DNA of 8,315 bases, from the NCBI GenBank assembly GCA_958438185.1, contig CAUBQU010000045.1, forward strand, positions 1 to 8,315. The letters are read 5' to 3'. Shown here one piece after another: positions 1-6,437 of this stretch (its first letter is position 1; each line of letters starts with the position of its first letter). The notes beneath the pieces were generated by a model. That model was not told the origin of the DNA. It saw only the letters and a program-made list of their open reading frames with translations, and ran no database searches. The translations under genes were made by a program, and so were the position numbers. The stretch comes from an uncultured Oscillospiraceae bacterium. GTDB lineage: Bacteria > Bacillota > Clostridia > Oscillospirales > Oscillospiraceae.

Positions 1-1
1 A

Positions 2-10
2 TGCTATACT
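2..10 (+). promoter_or_regulatory. Extended -10 promoter element upstream of the rimP-nusA operon
   Basis: TGCTATACT matches an extended -10 box: TG, one base, then TATACT at 5-10, which differs from TATAAT at one position. Any -35 box would lie before the window, so only half of the promoter can be judged. Initiation about 7 bases downstream (near 17-18) would give a 5' leader of about 180 bases. This fits the hairpin-rich stretch that follows and the lack of any gene before rimP. The call rests on motif and position only. Confidence 0.5.
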
Positions 11-22
11 CATAGTGACCTT

Positions 23-118
23 TGGAATGCACCGCAGAAGGGCTTTTGTTTTTTCTGCCGCTTCCACCGCGCAGCCTTTGGCGGCGCAGGGCATCGCCCC
101 TGTTTTCCGGGCGTTGCC
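23..118 (+). promoter_or_regulatory. Structured 5' leader of the operon (hairpins before the terminator)
   Basis: Several self-complementary segments can be paired by hand. One long interrupted stem pairs 23-27 with 62-66, 29-30 with 60-61 and 34-39 with 53-58. A GC-rich hairpin pairs 69-76 with 80-87, with one A-G mismatch. Next, 87-91 can pair with 98-102, followed by four T, or alternatively 90-99 can pair with 109-118, with one T-T mismatch. The last two cannot form together, so this part of the leader could switch fold. I do not recognise a known riboswitch class or a T-box here. Confidence 0.45.
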
Positions 119-151
119 AGCTTTCGGTTCTTACGTTTGATCGGTAGACTG

Positions 152-178
152 AGACTGGGGTTTTCCCCAGTCTTTCTT
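152..178 (+). terminator. Terminator-like hairpin in the rimP leader (candidate attenuator)
   Basis: AGACTGGGG at 152-160 pairs perfectly with CCCCAGTCT at 165-173 around a TTTT loop, followed by a short T tract (TTTCTT) interrupted by a C. This is an intrinsic terminator with a weak U tract, placed 20 bases before the rimP start rather than at a gene end. In Bacillus subtilis the nusA operon is known to be autoregulated by NusA-stimulated termination in its leader. An interrupted U tract is what a NusA-dependent terminator would be expected to show. It could instead be the terminator of an upstream gene, but the promoter-like element at 2-10 places it inside the operon leader. Confidence 0.6.
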
Positions 179-190
179 ATTGAGAAAGGC
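170..190 (+). promoter_or_regulatory. Hairpin covering the rimP ribosome binding site
   Basis: GTCTTTCT at 170-177 can pair with AGAAAGGC at 183-190 around a five-base loop, giving eight pairs with one G-U. The 3' arm contains the likely Shine-Dalgarno AAAGG (185-189) of rimP. The 5' arm shares 170-173 with the 3' arm of the terminator hairpin, so the two folds compete. Seen directly from complementarity; any regulatory role is inference. Confidence 0.4.
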
Positions 191-197
191 AGTTATT

Positions 198-650
198 ATG
201 AAAATTACAGAGCAAGTCCGGCAATTTGCAGAGCCGGTTGTGCTGCAATACGGCTGCACCCTGTGGGACGTTGAATACGTCCGGGAGGGCAGCGACTGGT
301 TCCTGCGTCTTTATATCGACAAAGACGGCGGCGTGAACATCACAGACTGCGAGGCCATTTCCCGGGCGATGGACCCGATCCTGGACGAAAAGGACCCCAT
401 CCCCGACAGCTACACCTTCGAGGTCTGCTCGGCGGGGCTGGAGCGCACCCTCAAGCGGCCGCAGGACTTTGTCCAGTTTCTGCATTCCCCTGTCTTGGTC
501 AAGCTCTACCGGCCCCGGGACGGCGCCAAGGAATTCCCCGGCATTTTAGAGGCCTATGAAGATGGCTGCATTACCATCTCCATGGGGCAGACAATATATA
601 CGTTCGAACAGGCGGAGGTCGCATTGGTCCGGCTTCGCGTCACGTTTTAA
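198..650 (+). CDS. rimP: Ribosome maturation factor RimP
   Basis: A 150-residue protein of the usual RimP length. RimP binds the free 30S subunit and is needed for its late maturation in the cytoplasm. Family signatures are clear: the N-terminal domain has TLWDVEYVREG (residues 21-31), a tryptophan-bearing strand followed by LYIDKDGGV (38-46), CEAISRAMDP (51-60), ILDEKDPI (61-68) and then EVCSAGLERTLK (75-86), the local form of the EVSSPGLDRPL motif. The C-terminal SH3-like domain follows from about residue 90. I chose the ATG at 198 because AAAGG (185-189) lies 8 bases before it and the protein then begins MKITEQ. A TTG at 180 would add six residues but has no ribosome binding site. It is first in the operon, behind a terminator-like leader, and 14 bases separate its stop from nusA. 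Confidence 0.95.
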   Translation: MKITEQVRQFAEPVVLQYGCTLWDVEYVREGSDWFLRLYIDKDGGVNITDCEAISRAMDPILDEKDPIPDSYTFEVCSAGLERTLKRPQDFVQFLHSPVLVKLYRPRDGAKEFPGILEAYEDGCITISMGQTIYTFEQAEVALVRLRVTF

Positions 651-664
651 CAGGAGGGCATACC

Positions 665-1897
665 ATGAATAGCGAAATCTTCGCCGCATTGAAGCAACTG
701 GAAAAAGAGCGGGGCATCCCCACCGACTACATGGTCGAGAAGATCACCCAGGCCCTGGTCGCTGCGTATAAAAAAGACCGCGACGGCTATACCGACAATG
801 TCTTTGTCACCCTGGACGAGAACGCCCTGCATATGTATGCGCAGAAGGAAGTCGTCGACGACGTCATCTCCCCGCAGACTGAAGTCACGCTGGACGCTGC
901 CCGGAAGATCGACCCGACCGTCCAGCTGGGCGACCTCATCAATGTCGACATCCAGACGAAGGGCTTTGGCCGCATCGCCGCGCAGACGGCAAAGCAGGTC
1001 ATTATCCAGGGCATCCGCGAGGCGGAGCACGGCATGATCTTCGACAGCTTCTCCTCCCGGCAGCATGAGATCTTGATGGGCACAGTGCTGCGCATCGACC
1101 CCATCACCCGGGATATGACCGTCCGCATCGGCCAGGGCAACGACCGGACCGACGCGCTGCTGAGTGCCGGGGAGCAGGTCCACGGCGAGGTCTTCCGGGA
1201 GGGCGACCTCATCCGGGTCTACGTCGTCGAGGTGCACCGCACAAACCGCGGCCCGCAGGTCATCGTCTCCCGGACCCATCCGGGGCTGGTCAAGCGTCTG
1301 TTTGAATTGAACGTTCCCGAGATTGAATCCGGTCTCGTCGAGATCAAGGCCACGGCCCGGGAGGCTGGCTCCCGGACAAAGCTGGCCGTACATGCCACCG
1401 AAGAGAACATCGACCCAGTCGGCGCCTGCGTCGGCCCCCGGGGCGGCCGTGTTGGCGCCGTCGTCGAGGAGCTGCGGGGCGAAAAGATGGATATCGTCGT
1501 CTGGTCGGAAAATCCGGAGGAGTTTGTCGCTTCAGCGCTGTCTCCGGCGGACGTTCTGTCCGTCCGGCTGGTCCCCGGTGTCAAGGCATGTCGCGTCATC
1601 GTGCCGGATGATCAGCTGTCGCTGGCCATCGGCAAGGAGGGCCAGAATGCCCGCCTGGCTGCCCGGCTGACCGGTTATAAGATCGACATTAAGCCCGAAT
1701 CCCAGGCAGATGTCTGCGAGGAGGACGAATTTGCCCAGGCCCTGCAGGCTGCCCAGGAAGCGGCAGAAGCCGCTGCTGCGGACGATGCGCAGGATGCAGC
1801 CGCCGCAGATGAAGCACCGGCCGCTGCGCCCGCAGATGACGCCGCACCGGCAGAATCCACAGAATCTGCAGAACCCGCGGAGGAACCTGCAGAATAA
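665..1897 (+). CDS. nusA: Transcription termination/antitermination factor NusA
   Basis: A 410-residue NusA, which binds RNA polymerase near the RNA exit channel and promotes pausing, hairpin folding and termination. Domain order is standard: polymerase-binding N-terminal domain (about 1-130, starting MNSEIFAALKQLEKERGI), S1 domain (about 136-200), KH1 (about 233-296, with VGPRGGRV at 256-263) and KH2 (about 300-345, with IGKEGQNARLAARLTGY at 322-338). The C-terminus, about 353-410, is a low-complexity tail of Ala, Glu, Asp and Pro. It is not the pair of acidic repeat domains seen in Escherichia coli NusA. A strong AGGAGGG (652-658) lies 6 bases before the ATG. As the second gene behind a leader terminator, it is well placed to repress its own operon; that is inference here, based on the Bacillus precedent. 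Confidence 0.97.
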   Translation: MNSEIFAALKQLEKERGIPTDYMVEKITQALVAAYKKDRDGYTDNVFVTLDENALHMYAQKEVVDDVISPQTEVTLDAARKIDPTVQLGDLINVDIQTKGFGRIAAQTAKQVIIQGIREAEHGMIFDSFSSRQHEILMGTVLRIDPITRDMTVRIGQGNDRTDALLSAGEQVHGEVFREGDLIRVYVVEVHRTNRGPQVIVSRTHPGLVKRLFELNVPEIESGLVEIKATAREAGSRTKLAVHATEENIDPVGACVGPRGGRVGAVVEELRGEKMDIVVWSENPEEFVASALSPADVLSVRLVPGVKACRVIVPDDQLSLAIGKEGQNARLAARLTGYKIDIKPESQADVCEEDEFAQALQAAQEAAEAAAADDAQDAAAADEAPAAAPADDAAPAESTESAEPAEEPAE

Positions 1898-1933
1898 ATC
1901 ACCCATTCGACCACCCAGGGAGGAGGAACCCAC

Positions 1934-2206
1934 GTGCCGAAAAAAATACCCATGCGGCAGTGCCTCGGCTGTCGGGAAATGAAGCCGAAGAAGGAGCTGA
2001 CCCGCGTCGTGCGCGCGCCAGACGGCACCGTATCCATCGACTCCCGGGGGAAATCGCCGGGCCGCGGCGCTTACGTCTGCCCCAACACGGCCTGCCTGCA
2101 AAAGGCGCTGCGCTCCAAAGTGCTGGACCGCAGCCTGGAGGTCGAGATCCCGCAGGAGATCTACGAGACGCTGATCGCGCAGATGGAGGCAAGCCGGAAT
2201 GAATAA
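1934..2206 (+). CDS. rnpM: RNase P modulator RnpM (YlxR family)
   Basis: A 90-residue YlxR-family protein. Signatures are RQCLGCREMK (8-17), a conserved LTRVVRAPDG segment (22-31) and GRGAYVC (43-49), the family's best-known motif. Bacillus YlxR has been reported to bind RNase P and modulate its activity, hence the name RnpM. Four cysteines (10, 13, 49 and 54) could hold a metal, but I cannot show that. The start is GTG at 1934, chosen because AGGAGG (1921-1926) lies 7 bases upstream. An in-frame ATG at 1952 would remove six residues and has no comparable ribosome binding site. It follows nusA by 36 bases and overlaps ylxQ by 8 bases, so translational coupling is likely. Confidence 0.92.
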   Translation: MPKKIPMRQCLGCREMKPKKELTRVVRAPDGTVSIDSRGKSPGRGAYVCPNTACLQKALRSKVLDRSLEVEIPQEIYETLIAQMEASRNE

Positions 2207-2609
2207 AGCCCTACAGCTGCTGTCGCTGGCCCGCAAGGGCGGGCGCATCGAGGCCGGAGAAGAACCGGTGGACACCTGCATCCGCATGGGCCGCGCCCGT
2301 CTGATCCTCCTGGCCAGTGACGCTTCCGAGCACACCTGCCGCCGGATCCGGGGCAGCGTCGCCAGCTCCAAGCAGCCTTATATCACGATCCCCTTTACGA
2401 AAGAAGAACTCGGCGGCGCGATCGGCCGGTCCGCCCTCGCCGTCGCCGCATTGACAGACCCTGCTCTGGCGCAGGCTTTTATCCGGGCGCTGGACGATCC
2501 GGCGCAGTACACAGACCTGCTGGCCGGTCTGGACAAACGTGTCACGCGCATCCGCAAGCATCAAAAAGAAGGCAAAGCGCCGCGCCCGCACGCCCATGGC
2601 AAGAAGTAA
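2199..2609 (+). CDS. ylxQ: L7Ae-family RNA-binding protein YlxQ, with C-terminal extension
   Basis: A 136-residue protein whose first 90 or so residues fit the ribosomal L7Ae/L30e fold. It opens with NKALQLLSLARKGGRIEAG (2-20), has a hydrophobic strand RLILLASDAS (34-43) and a late IGRSALAVAAL segment (75-85), as in the YlxQ/RplGA proteins encoded beside infB in Firmicutes. L7Ae proteins bind kink-turn RNA. The RNA partner of YlxQ in the cell is not established. The family is commonly about 100 residues; here an extra tail from about 96 ends in a basic, histidine-bearing stretch, which could add RNA contacts (inference). The ATG overlaps the rnpM stop, and TGGAGG (2184-2189) lies 9 bases upstream. 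infB begins 15 bases after its stop. Confidence 0.88.
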   Translation: MNKALQLLSLARKGGRIEAGEEPVDTCIRMGRARLILLASDASEHTCRRIRGSVASSKQPYITIPFTKEELGGAIGRSALAVAALTDPALAQAFIRALDDPAQYTDLLAGLDKRVTRIRKHQKEGKAPRPHAHGKK

Positions 2610-2624
2610 TATGGAGGTGGCTAT

Positions 2625-4955
2625 ATGAGTAGTTTAGTGAAGTATCGCATCCGCGAGGTGGCAGCCGATTTTGGCATGACACCCAAGGAAGTTTCGGAGA
2701 TCGTCGGCAAATACTTTGAAAAGCCCAAGAGCAATACCCAGGTCCTGGAGGACGCACAGCTGAACGTGGTTTTTGAGTATATCACCCGGCAGAATCAGGT
2801 CGCCTCCCTGGAGCAGGTCGTCGCCGCCACGGCAAACGATAAGCGGCCCGCCCCGGCGGAAAAGCAGCAGGACGAAAAGCCCGCAGCCAAGCAGCCCGCA
2901 GCCCAGGCCCCGGCAAGCCAGGACGCTCCGGCCAAGCAGCCGGAGAAGAAGCCCCAGGAGCCGCAGCGTAAACGCGAGCGCCGCGTCGTCGACACCTCCG
3001 CGGTCACCGTCAATGCCGACCGCTTTGACGACCGAGTCGACTCCCTCATCTCTGAGCGGGCGCAGAATTTCTCCGGCGGCAAGCAGCGCATTGGCAGCCG
3101 CAACTCCAAAAAGCCCCAAAAGAAGGGCAAGTACGGTGGCAACAAGTCCCGCAATGAAGAGCAGGAGAAGATGCGCCGCCTCCAGCTGGAGATCATTAAG
3201 AAGACCCCGCTGACCGTCAAGATCCCCGATGAGATCACCGTCGGCGAGCTGGCCTCCCGGATGAAAAAGACGGCTGCAGACGTCATCAAATGCCTGATGA
3301 AAAATGGCGTCATGGCCGGGATCAACCAGAATATCGACTACGATACGGCAGAATTTGTCGCCACAGAGCTGGGCTGCAAGGTCGAGCGCGAGATCGTCGT
3401 CACGATCGAGGACCGGCTGTTTGACGACCATGAGGACACGGAAGACGAGCTGGTCAGCCGTCCTCCTGTCGTTGTCGTGATGGGTCACGTCGACCACGGC
3501 AAGACCTCTCTGCTGGACGCGGTCCGGAAGACGAACGTCGTCTCCGGCGAGGCTGGCGGCATCACGCAGCACATCGGCGCTTACACCGTCAAGATTAACG
3601 ACCACCCCATCACCTTCCTGGATACCCCGGGCCACGCTGCATTTACCGAAATGCGCGCCCGCGGCGCTATGTGCACCGATATTGCGATCCTGGTCGTCGC
3701 CGCCGATGACGGCATCATGCCGCAGACGGTCGAGGCCATCAACCACGCCAAGGCGGCGGAGATCCCCGTTATCGTGGCAGTCAATAAAATGGATAAGCCC
3801 GGCGCAAACCCGGACCGGGTCCTGACCCAGCTGACCGAGCATGGCCTTGTCCCCGCCGACTGGGGCGGAGATACCGAGGTCTGCCGCATCTCCGCAAAAA
3901 TGGGCCAGGGCATTGACGAGCTGCTGGAGCTGGTCATCCTGACGGCAGAAATGGCAGAGCTCAAGGCCAACCCCAACCGCGCTGCCAAGGGCACCGTCAT
4001 CGAAGCGCGCCTGGACAAGGCCAGAGGCCCCATCGCGACGCTGCTGGTTCAAAACGGCACGCTGCACCAGGGCGATACCATCATTGCCGGTACCGCCGTC
4101 GGCCATGTCCGCGTTATGACGAACGACAAGGGCCGCACAGTCAAGACGGCTGGGCCTTCCATCCCCGTGGAGATCACCGGTCTTGCCGAAGTACCCACCC
4201 CGGGCGACGAATTCAACGCCGTCGCCGACGAGCGCATGGCCCGGCAGCTGGTCGAGCAGCGCAAGCAGAAGATCAAGGACGATCTCAACAAGCTCAACCA
4301 GAAGGTCACGCTGGATAACCTCTTTGCCAAGATGCAGGAGGGCGAGATGAAGGAGCTGAACCTGATCGTCAAGGCCGACGTTCAGGGCTCTGCCGAGGCA
4401 GTCAAATCCAGCCTGGAGAAGCTCACAAACGAAGAGGTCCGGGTCCGGGTCATCCACGCCGGTGTTGGCGCGATCAACGAATCCGATATCCTGCTGGCCT
4501 CCACAGCAAATGCCATCATCGTCGGCTTCAATGTCCGGCCCAATGACGCCGCCCAGGTCGCCGCAAAGCGGGACCATGTCGATATGCGGATGTACCGCGT
4601 CATTTACGACGCGATCAACGAGATCGAATCGGCTATGAAGGGGATGCTGGCGCCCAAGTACCGGGAAGCGATCATCGGCCACGCCGAGGTCCGCCAGACC
4701 TTCCACGCCTCCGCTGTCGGCACCATCGCCGGCTGCTATGTCAAGGACGGCAAAATCACCCGGGATGCCAAGGTCCGCATTCTGCGGGACAATATCGTCA
4801 TCCACGAAGGCGAGCTGGCTGGTCTGCAACGCTTCAAGGACTCGGTCAAGGAAGTGCAGGCCAACTATGAATGCGGCATCACCATTGAGAAATACAGCGA
4901 TATCAAGGAAGGCGACGTCTTCGAGTGCTTCATCATGGAGGAGATCCCCCAATAA
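2625..4955 (+). CDS. infB: Translation initiation factor IF-2
   Basis: A 776-residue IF-2, the GTPase that places initiator fMet-tRNA on the 30S subunit and promotes subunit joining. An N-terminal IF2_N-type helical region (1-60) is followed by a charged Ala/Pro/Lys/Gln linker (about 70-185) and a second IF2_N domain (about 196-253). The G domain has G1 GHVDHGKT (287-294), G2 GGITQHIG (311-318), G3 DTPGHAAF (333-340), G4 NKMD (387-390) and G5 SAK (423-425). Domain II runs about 452-540, domain III includes [13 protein letters not shown] (582-594), and domain IV, which binds fMet-tRNA, covers about 680-776. All GTPase motifs are intact. GGAGGTG (2613-2619) lies 5 bases before the ATG. The only TTA codon is codon 4; read in the same codon register, the complementary strand is open across the rest of the gene, which reflects codon bias. 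Confidence 0.98.
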   Translation: MSSLVKYRIREVAADFGMTPKEVSEIVGKYFEKPKSNTQVLEDAQLNVVFEYITRQNQVASLEQVVAATANDKRPAPAEKQQDEKPAAKQPAAQAPASQDAPAKQPEKKPQEPQRKRERRVVDTSAVTVNADRFDDRVDSLISERAQNFSGGKQRIGSRNSKKPQKKGKYGGNKSRNEEQEKMRRLQLEIIKKTPLTVKIPDEITVGELASRMKKTAADVIKCLMKNGVMAGINQNIDYDTAEFVATELGCKVEREIVVTIEDRLFDDHEDTEDELVSRPPVVVVMGHVDHGKTSLLDAVRKTNVVSGEAGGITQHIGAYTVKINDHPITFLDTPGHAAFTEMRARGAMCTDIAILVVAADDGIMPQTVEAINHAKAAEIPVIVAVNKMDKPGANPDRVLTQLTEHGLVPADWGGDTEVCRISAKMGQGIDELLELVILTAEMAELKANPNRAAKGTVIEARLDKARGPIATLLVQNGTLHQGDTIIAGTAVGHVRVMTNDKGRTVKTAGPSIPVEITGLAEVPTPGDEFNAVADERMARQLVEQRKQKIKDDLNKLNQKVTLDNLFAKMQEGEMKELNLIVKADVQGSAEAVKSSLEKLTNEEVRVRVIHAGVGAINESDILLASTANAIIVGFNVRPNDAAQVAAKRDHVDMRMYRVIYDAINEIESAMKGMLAPKYREAIIGHAEVRQTFHASAVGTIAGCYVKDGKITRDAKVRILRDNIVIHEGELAGLQRFKDSVKEVQANYECGITIEKYSDIKEGDVFECFIMEEIPQ
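3163..3173 (+). promoter_or_regulatory. Possible internal start for a short IF-2 form
   Basis: Within infB, AGGAG at 3163-3167 lies 3 bases before an in-frame ATG (3171-3173, Met183). This is just after the low-complexity linker and before the second IF2_N domain. Initiation there would give a 594-residue form. Short IF-2 forms from internal starts are known in Escherichia coli and Bacillus subtilis. The spacing is shorter than ideal, so this is only a candidate. Confidence 0.25.
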
Positions 4956-4977
4956 GCGCCGACTGACGCACGCCGCA

Positions 4978-5082
4978 GCGCCGTGTTTTTAGAAACAACC
5001 GGCGCAAACCGGGTACACCGCGCCGGTGTGCCCGGTTTGTACAAGTGCCGCCGCATTGCGGCGCTTGGCGATGCAACGCCAA
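4978..5082 (+). other. Array of four hairpins in the infB-rbfA spacer
   Basis: The 141-base gap between infB and rbfA is densely self-complementary. Hairpin 1 pairs 4978-4983 with 5000-5005 and 4984-4988 with 4993-4997 around a TTAG loop. Hairpin 2 pairs 5005-5020 with 5024-5039, sixteen pairs with one G-U and a three-base loop. Hairpin 3 pairs 5049-5054 with 5058-5063. Hairpin 4 pairs 5065-5070 with 5077-5082 and ends directly against the rbfA Shine-Dalgarno. None is followed by a T run, so none looks like an intrinsic terminator. CCGGCGC (4999-5005) can also pair with GCGCCGG (5020-5026), which would replace hairpins 1 and 2. The function is unknown. Candidates are an RNase III processing site, a leader that tunes rbfA translation, or a dispersed palindromic repeat. 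Confidence 0.6.
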
Positions 5083-5090
5083 AAAGGAGG
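5083..5090 (+). promoter_or_regulatory. rbfA ribosome binding site
   Basis: AAAGGAGG, a near-perfect Shine-Dalgarno, lies 6 bases before the ATG at 5097. It begins on the base after hairpin 4, so folding of the spacer could affect its access. It settles the rbfA start against a longer in-frame reading that begins at a GTG at 4983. Confidence 0.85.
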
Positions 5091-5096
5091 TTTCCG

Positions 5097-5483
5097 ATGG
5101 CTTCGAATCGAATCGGAAGAATCAATGAAGAAATGCAAAAGGAGCTGGCCGCGCTCTTGCGCCAGCTGAAGGACCCCCGGGTGCAGAAGACGATGATTTC
5201 CATCACCCGGGTCGATACCACCTCGGACCTGCGTTACAGCAAGGTTTTCGTCAGTTTTTTGGATAAGGACTGTGCCCGCGAGGGCTTGCAGGGGCTGAAA
5301 TCCGCCTCCGGCTATCTGCGCCGGGAGCTGGGCAGCCGCCTGCAGCTGCGCTATACCCCGGAGCTTGTCTGGCAGGAGGACCACTCCATCACCTATGGCG
5401 CGCACATTCTGGACCTTCTGTCCACGCTGGACATTCCGAAGGATGACGACGGTGACGGGCATGATCCGCAAGACCCTGCCTGA
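5097..5483 (+). CDS. rbfA: 30S ribosome-binding factor RbfA
   Basis: A 128-residue RbfA, a KH-like protein that binds the 30S subunit near helix 1 of 16S rRNA during late assembly and cold adaptation. The family pattern is complete: RIGRINEEMQKELAALL (5-21), DPRV (26-29), MISITRVDTTSDLRYSKVFVS (33-53), the kinked-helix segment SASGYLRRELG (69-79), then LRYTPELVWQEDHS (84-97) and ILDLLSTL (104-111). A short acidic tail (DDDGDGHDPQD) ends the protein. The start is fixed by AAAGGAGG at 5083-5090. It lies after the multi-hairpin spacer, and its last 23 bases overlap the next gene, so nrnA translation is probably coupled to it. Confidence 0.96.
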   Translation: MASNRIGRINEEMQKELAALLRQLKDPRVQKTMISITRVDTTSDLRYSKVFVSFLDKDCAREGLQGLKSASGYLRRELGSRLQLRYTPELVWQEDHSITYGAHILDLLSTLDIPKDDDGDGHDPQDPA

Positions 5484-6429
5484 GGCAGCCGCCTGGCTGC
5501 GCCAGAACGACCGCTATCTCCTGCTGACCCACCGGCGGCCCGACGGCGACACCCTCGGCTCTGCCGCAGCCCTCTGCCGCGGCCTGCGCCAATTGGGCAA
5601 AGCGGCCTGGCTGCTGGAAAACCCCGAGGTCACGCCCAAATACGCGCCGTACCTCGCCGGCCTAATCGTTCCGGCTCTGCCGGGCGGAGCGACAGTCCTG
5701 GCCATTGATACGGCTTCCCCCGGCCTGCTGCCGGAAAATGCCCAGTCCCTGGCAGATCAGGTTCAGCTCTGCATCGACCACCACGGCTCAAACACAGGCT
5801 ACGCCGCCGCGACCTTGGTCGCCCCCGGCTGCGCTGCCTGCGGCGAGGTGATCTTCCGCCTGCTGGAGACGCTGGCCGTCCCGGTGGACAAGGGCATTGC
5901 CGAGGCGCTGTATCTCGCCATCGCGACGGATACCGGCTGCTTCCGCTATTCCAATGTCACCGCCGAGACGCTGCGCATCGCCGCCCAGCTGATGGACTGC
6001 GGCGCAGCAGCTTACCCCATCAACAAAGTCATGTTTGAGACGAAACGCCTGCCCCGGCTGCGGCTGGAGGCGTATTTGATCGAGCATGTCGCATTTTTCA
6101 GTGCCGGGCAAATCGGCGTTTCGATCATTCCGGCCCATCTGCGCCAGGAGCTTGGCCTGACGAGTGACGATCTGGACGATATCTCCGGCTTTGCCCGGGA
6201 TATCGAAGGCGTCGAGATCGGCGCCATGCTGCGCCAGCAGCCGGACGGCAGCACGAAGCTCTCCGTCCGCAGCAGCCCGGCCTTTGACGCCTGCGCCATC
6301 TGCGCAAAGCTGGGCGGTGGCGGGCACAAAGCCGCCGCTGGCGCTTCCCTTACCCTGCCGCCGGACCGCGCACAGACGGCGCTGCTCCAGGCGATCTATG
6401 ACGTTTATCCATCCCTACTCCCCCAATAA
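5461..6429 (+). CDS. nrnA: DHH/DHHA1 phosphoesterase, NrnA type (oligoribonuclease / pAp phosphatase)
   Basis: A 322-residue DHH-family protein. In Bacillus, NrnA degrades very short RNAs to mononucleotides and removes the 3' phosphate from pAp; that activity is assumed here from family and gene position. Metal-binding motifs are intact: THRRPDGDT (23-31), VLAIDTASPG (79-88), the namesake IDHHGSN (105-111) and ATDTGCFRYSN (155-165). The C-terminal DHHA1 domain has the substrate-binding KLGGGGHKAAAG (283-294). I chose the ATG at 5461, with GGTGA (5451-5455) just upstream, because it yields the usual family N-terminus (LPEAAAWLRQNDRYLLLTHR). A GTG at 5452, with GAAGGA 8 bases before it, is a real alternative adding three residues. 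The gene overlaps the end of rbfA in another frame and ends 8 bases before truB. Confidence 0.9.
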   Translation: MIRKTLPEAAAWLRQNDRYLLLTHRRPDGDTLGSAAALCRGLRQLGKAAWLLENPEVTPKYAPYLAGLIVPALPGGATVLAIDTASPGLLPENAQSLADQVQLCIDHHGSNTGYAAATLVAPGCAACGEVIFRLLETLAVPVDKGIAEALYLAIATDTGCFRYSNVTAETLRIAAQLMDCGAAAYPINKVMFETKRLPRLRLEAYLIEHVAFFSAGQIGVSIIPAHLRQELGLTSDDLDDISGFARDIEGVEIGAMLRQQPDGSTKLSVRSSPAFDACAICAKLGGGGHKAAAGASLTLPPDRAQTALLQAIYDVYPSLLPQ

Positions 6430-6437
6430 GGAGAACT

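Noticed and set aside
27..140. A 37-codon open frame in the leader starting ATG at 27, with adjacent CGC AGA AGG arginine codons, considered as a leader peptide
   Set aside because: There is no usable Shine-Dalgarno, the ATG is only about 10 bases from the predicted transcript start, and an open frame of this length is expected by chance here.
647..1393. Minus-strand open frame opposite nusA, and similar ones opposite nrnA (5788-6327) and ylxQ (2211-2597)
   Set aside because: Each lies opposite a gene with clear family motifs, and those opposite nusA and nrnA share the exact codon register of the real gene. They are by-products of codon bias.
2634..4952. A 772-residue open frame on the minus strand opposite infB
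   Set aside because: It mirrors infB codon for codon, has no ribosome binding site and encodes a composition typical of antisense GC-rich shadows. infB has complete GTPase motifs.
5005..5040. Intrinsic terminator between infB and rbfA
   Set aside because: The 16-bp stem is strong, but its Ts are inside the stem and ACAAG follows. rbfA downstream is normally part of the same operon.
4983..5096. N-terminal extension of RbfA from a GTG at 4983
   Set aside because: The region is the hairpin spacer. The extra residues do not match RbfA, while AAAGGAGG sits ideally before ATG 5097.
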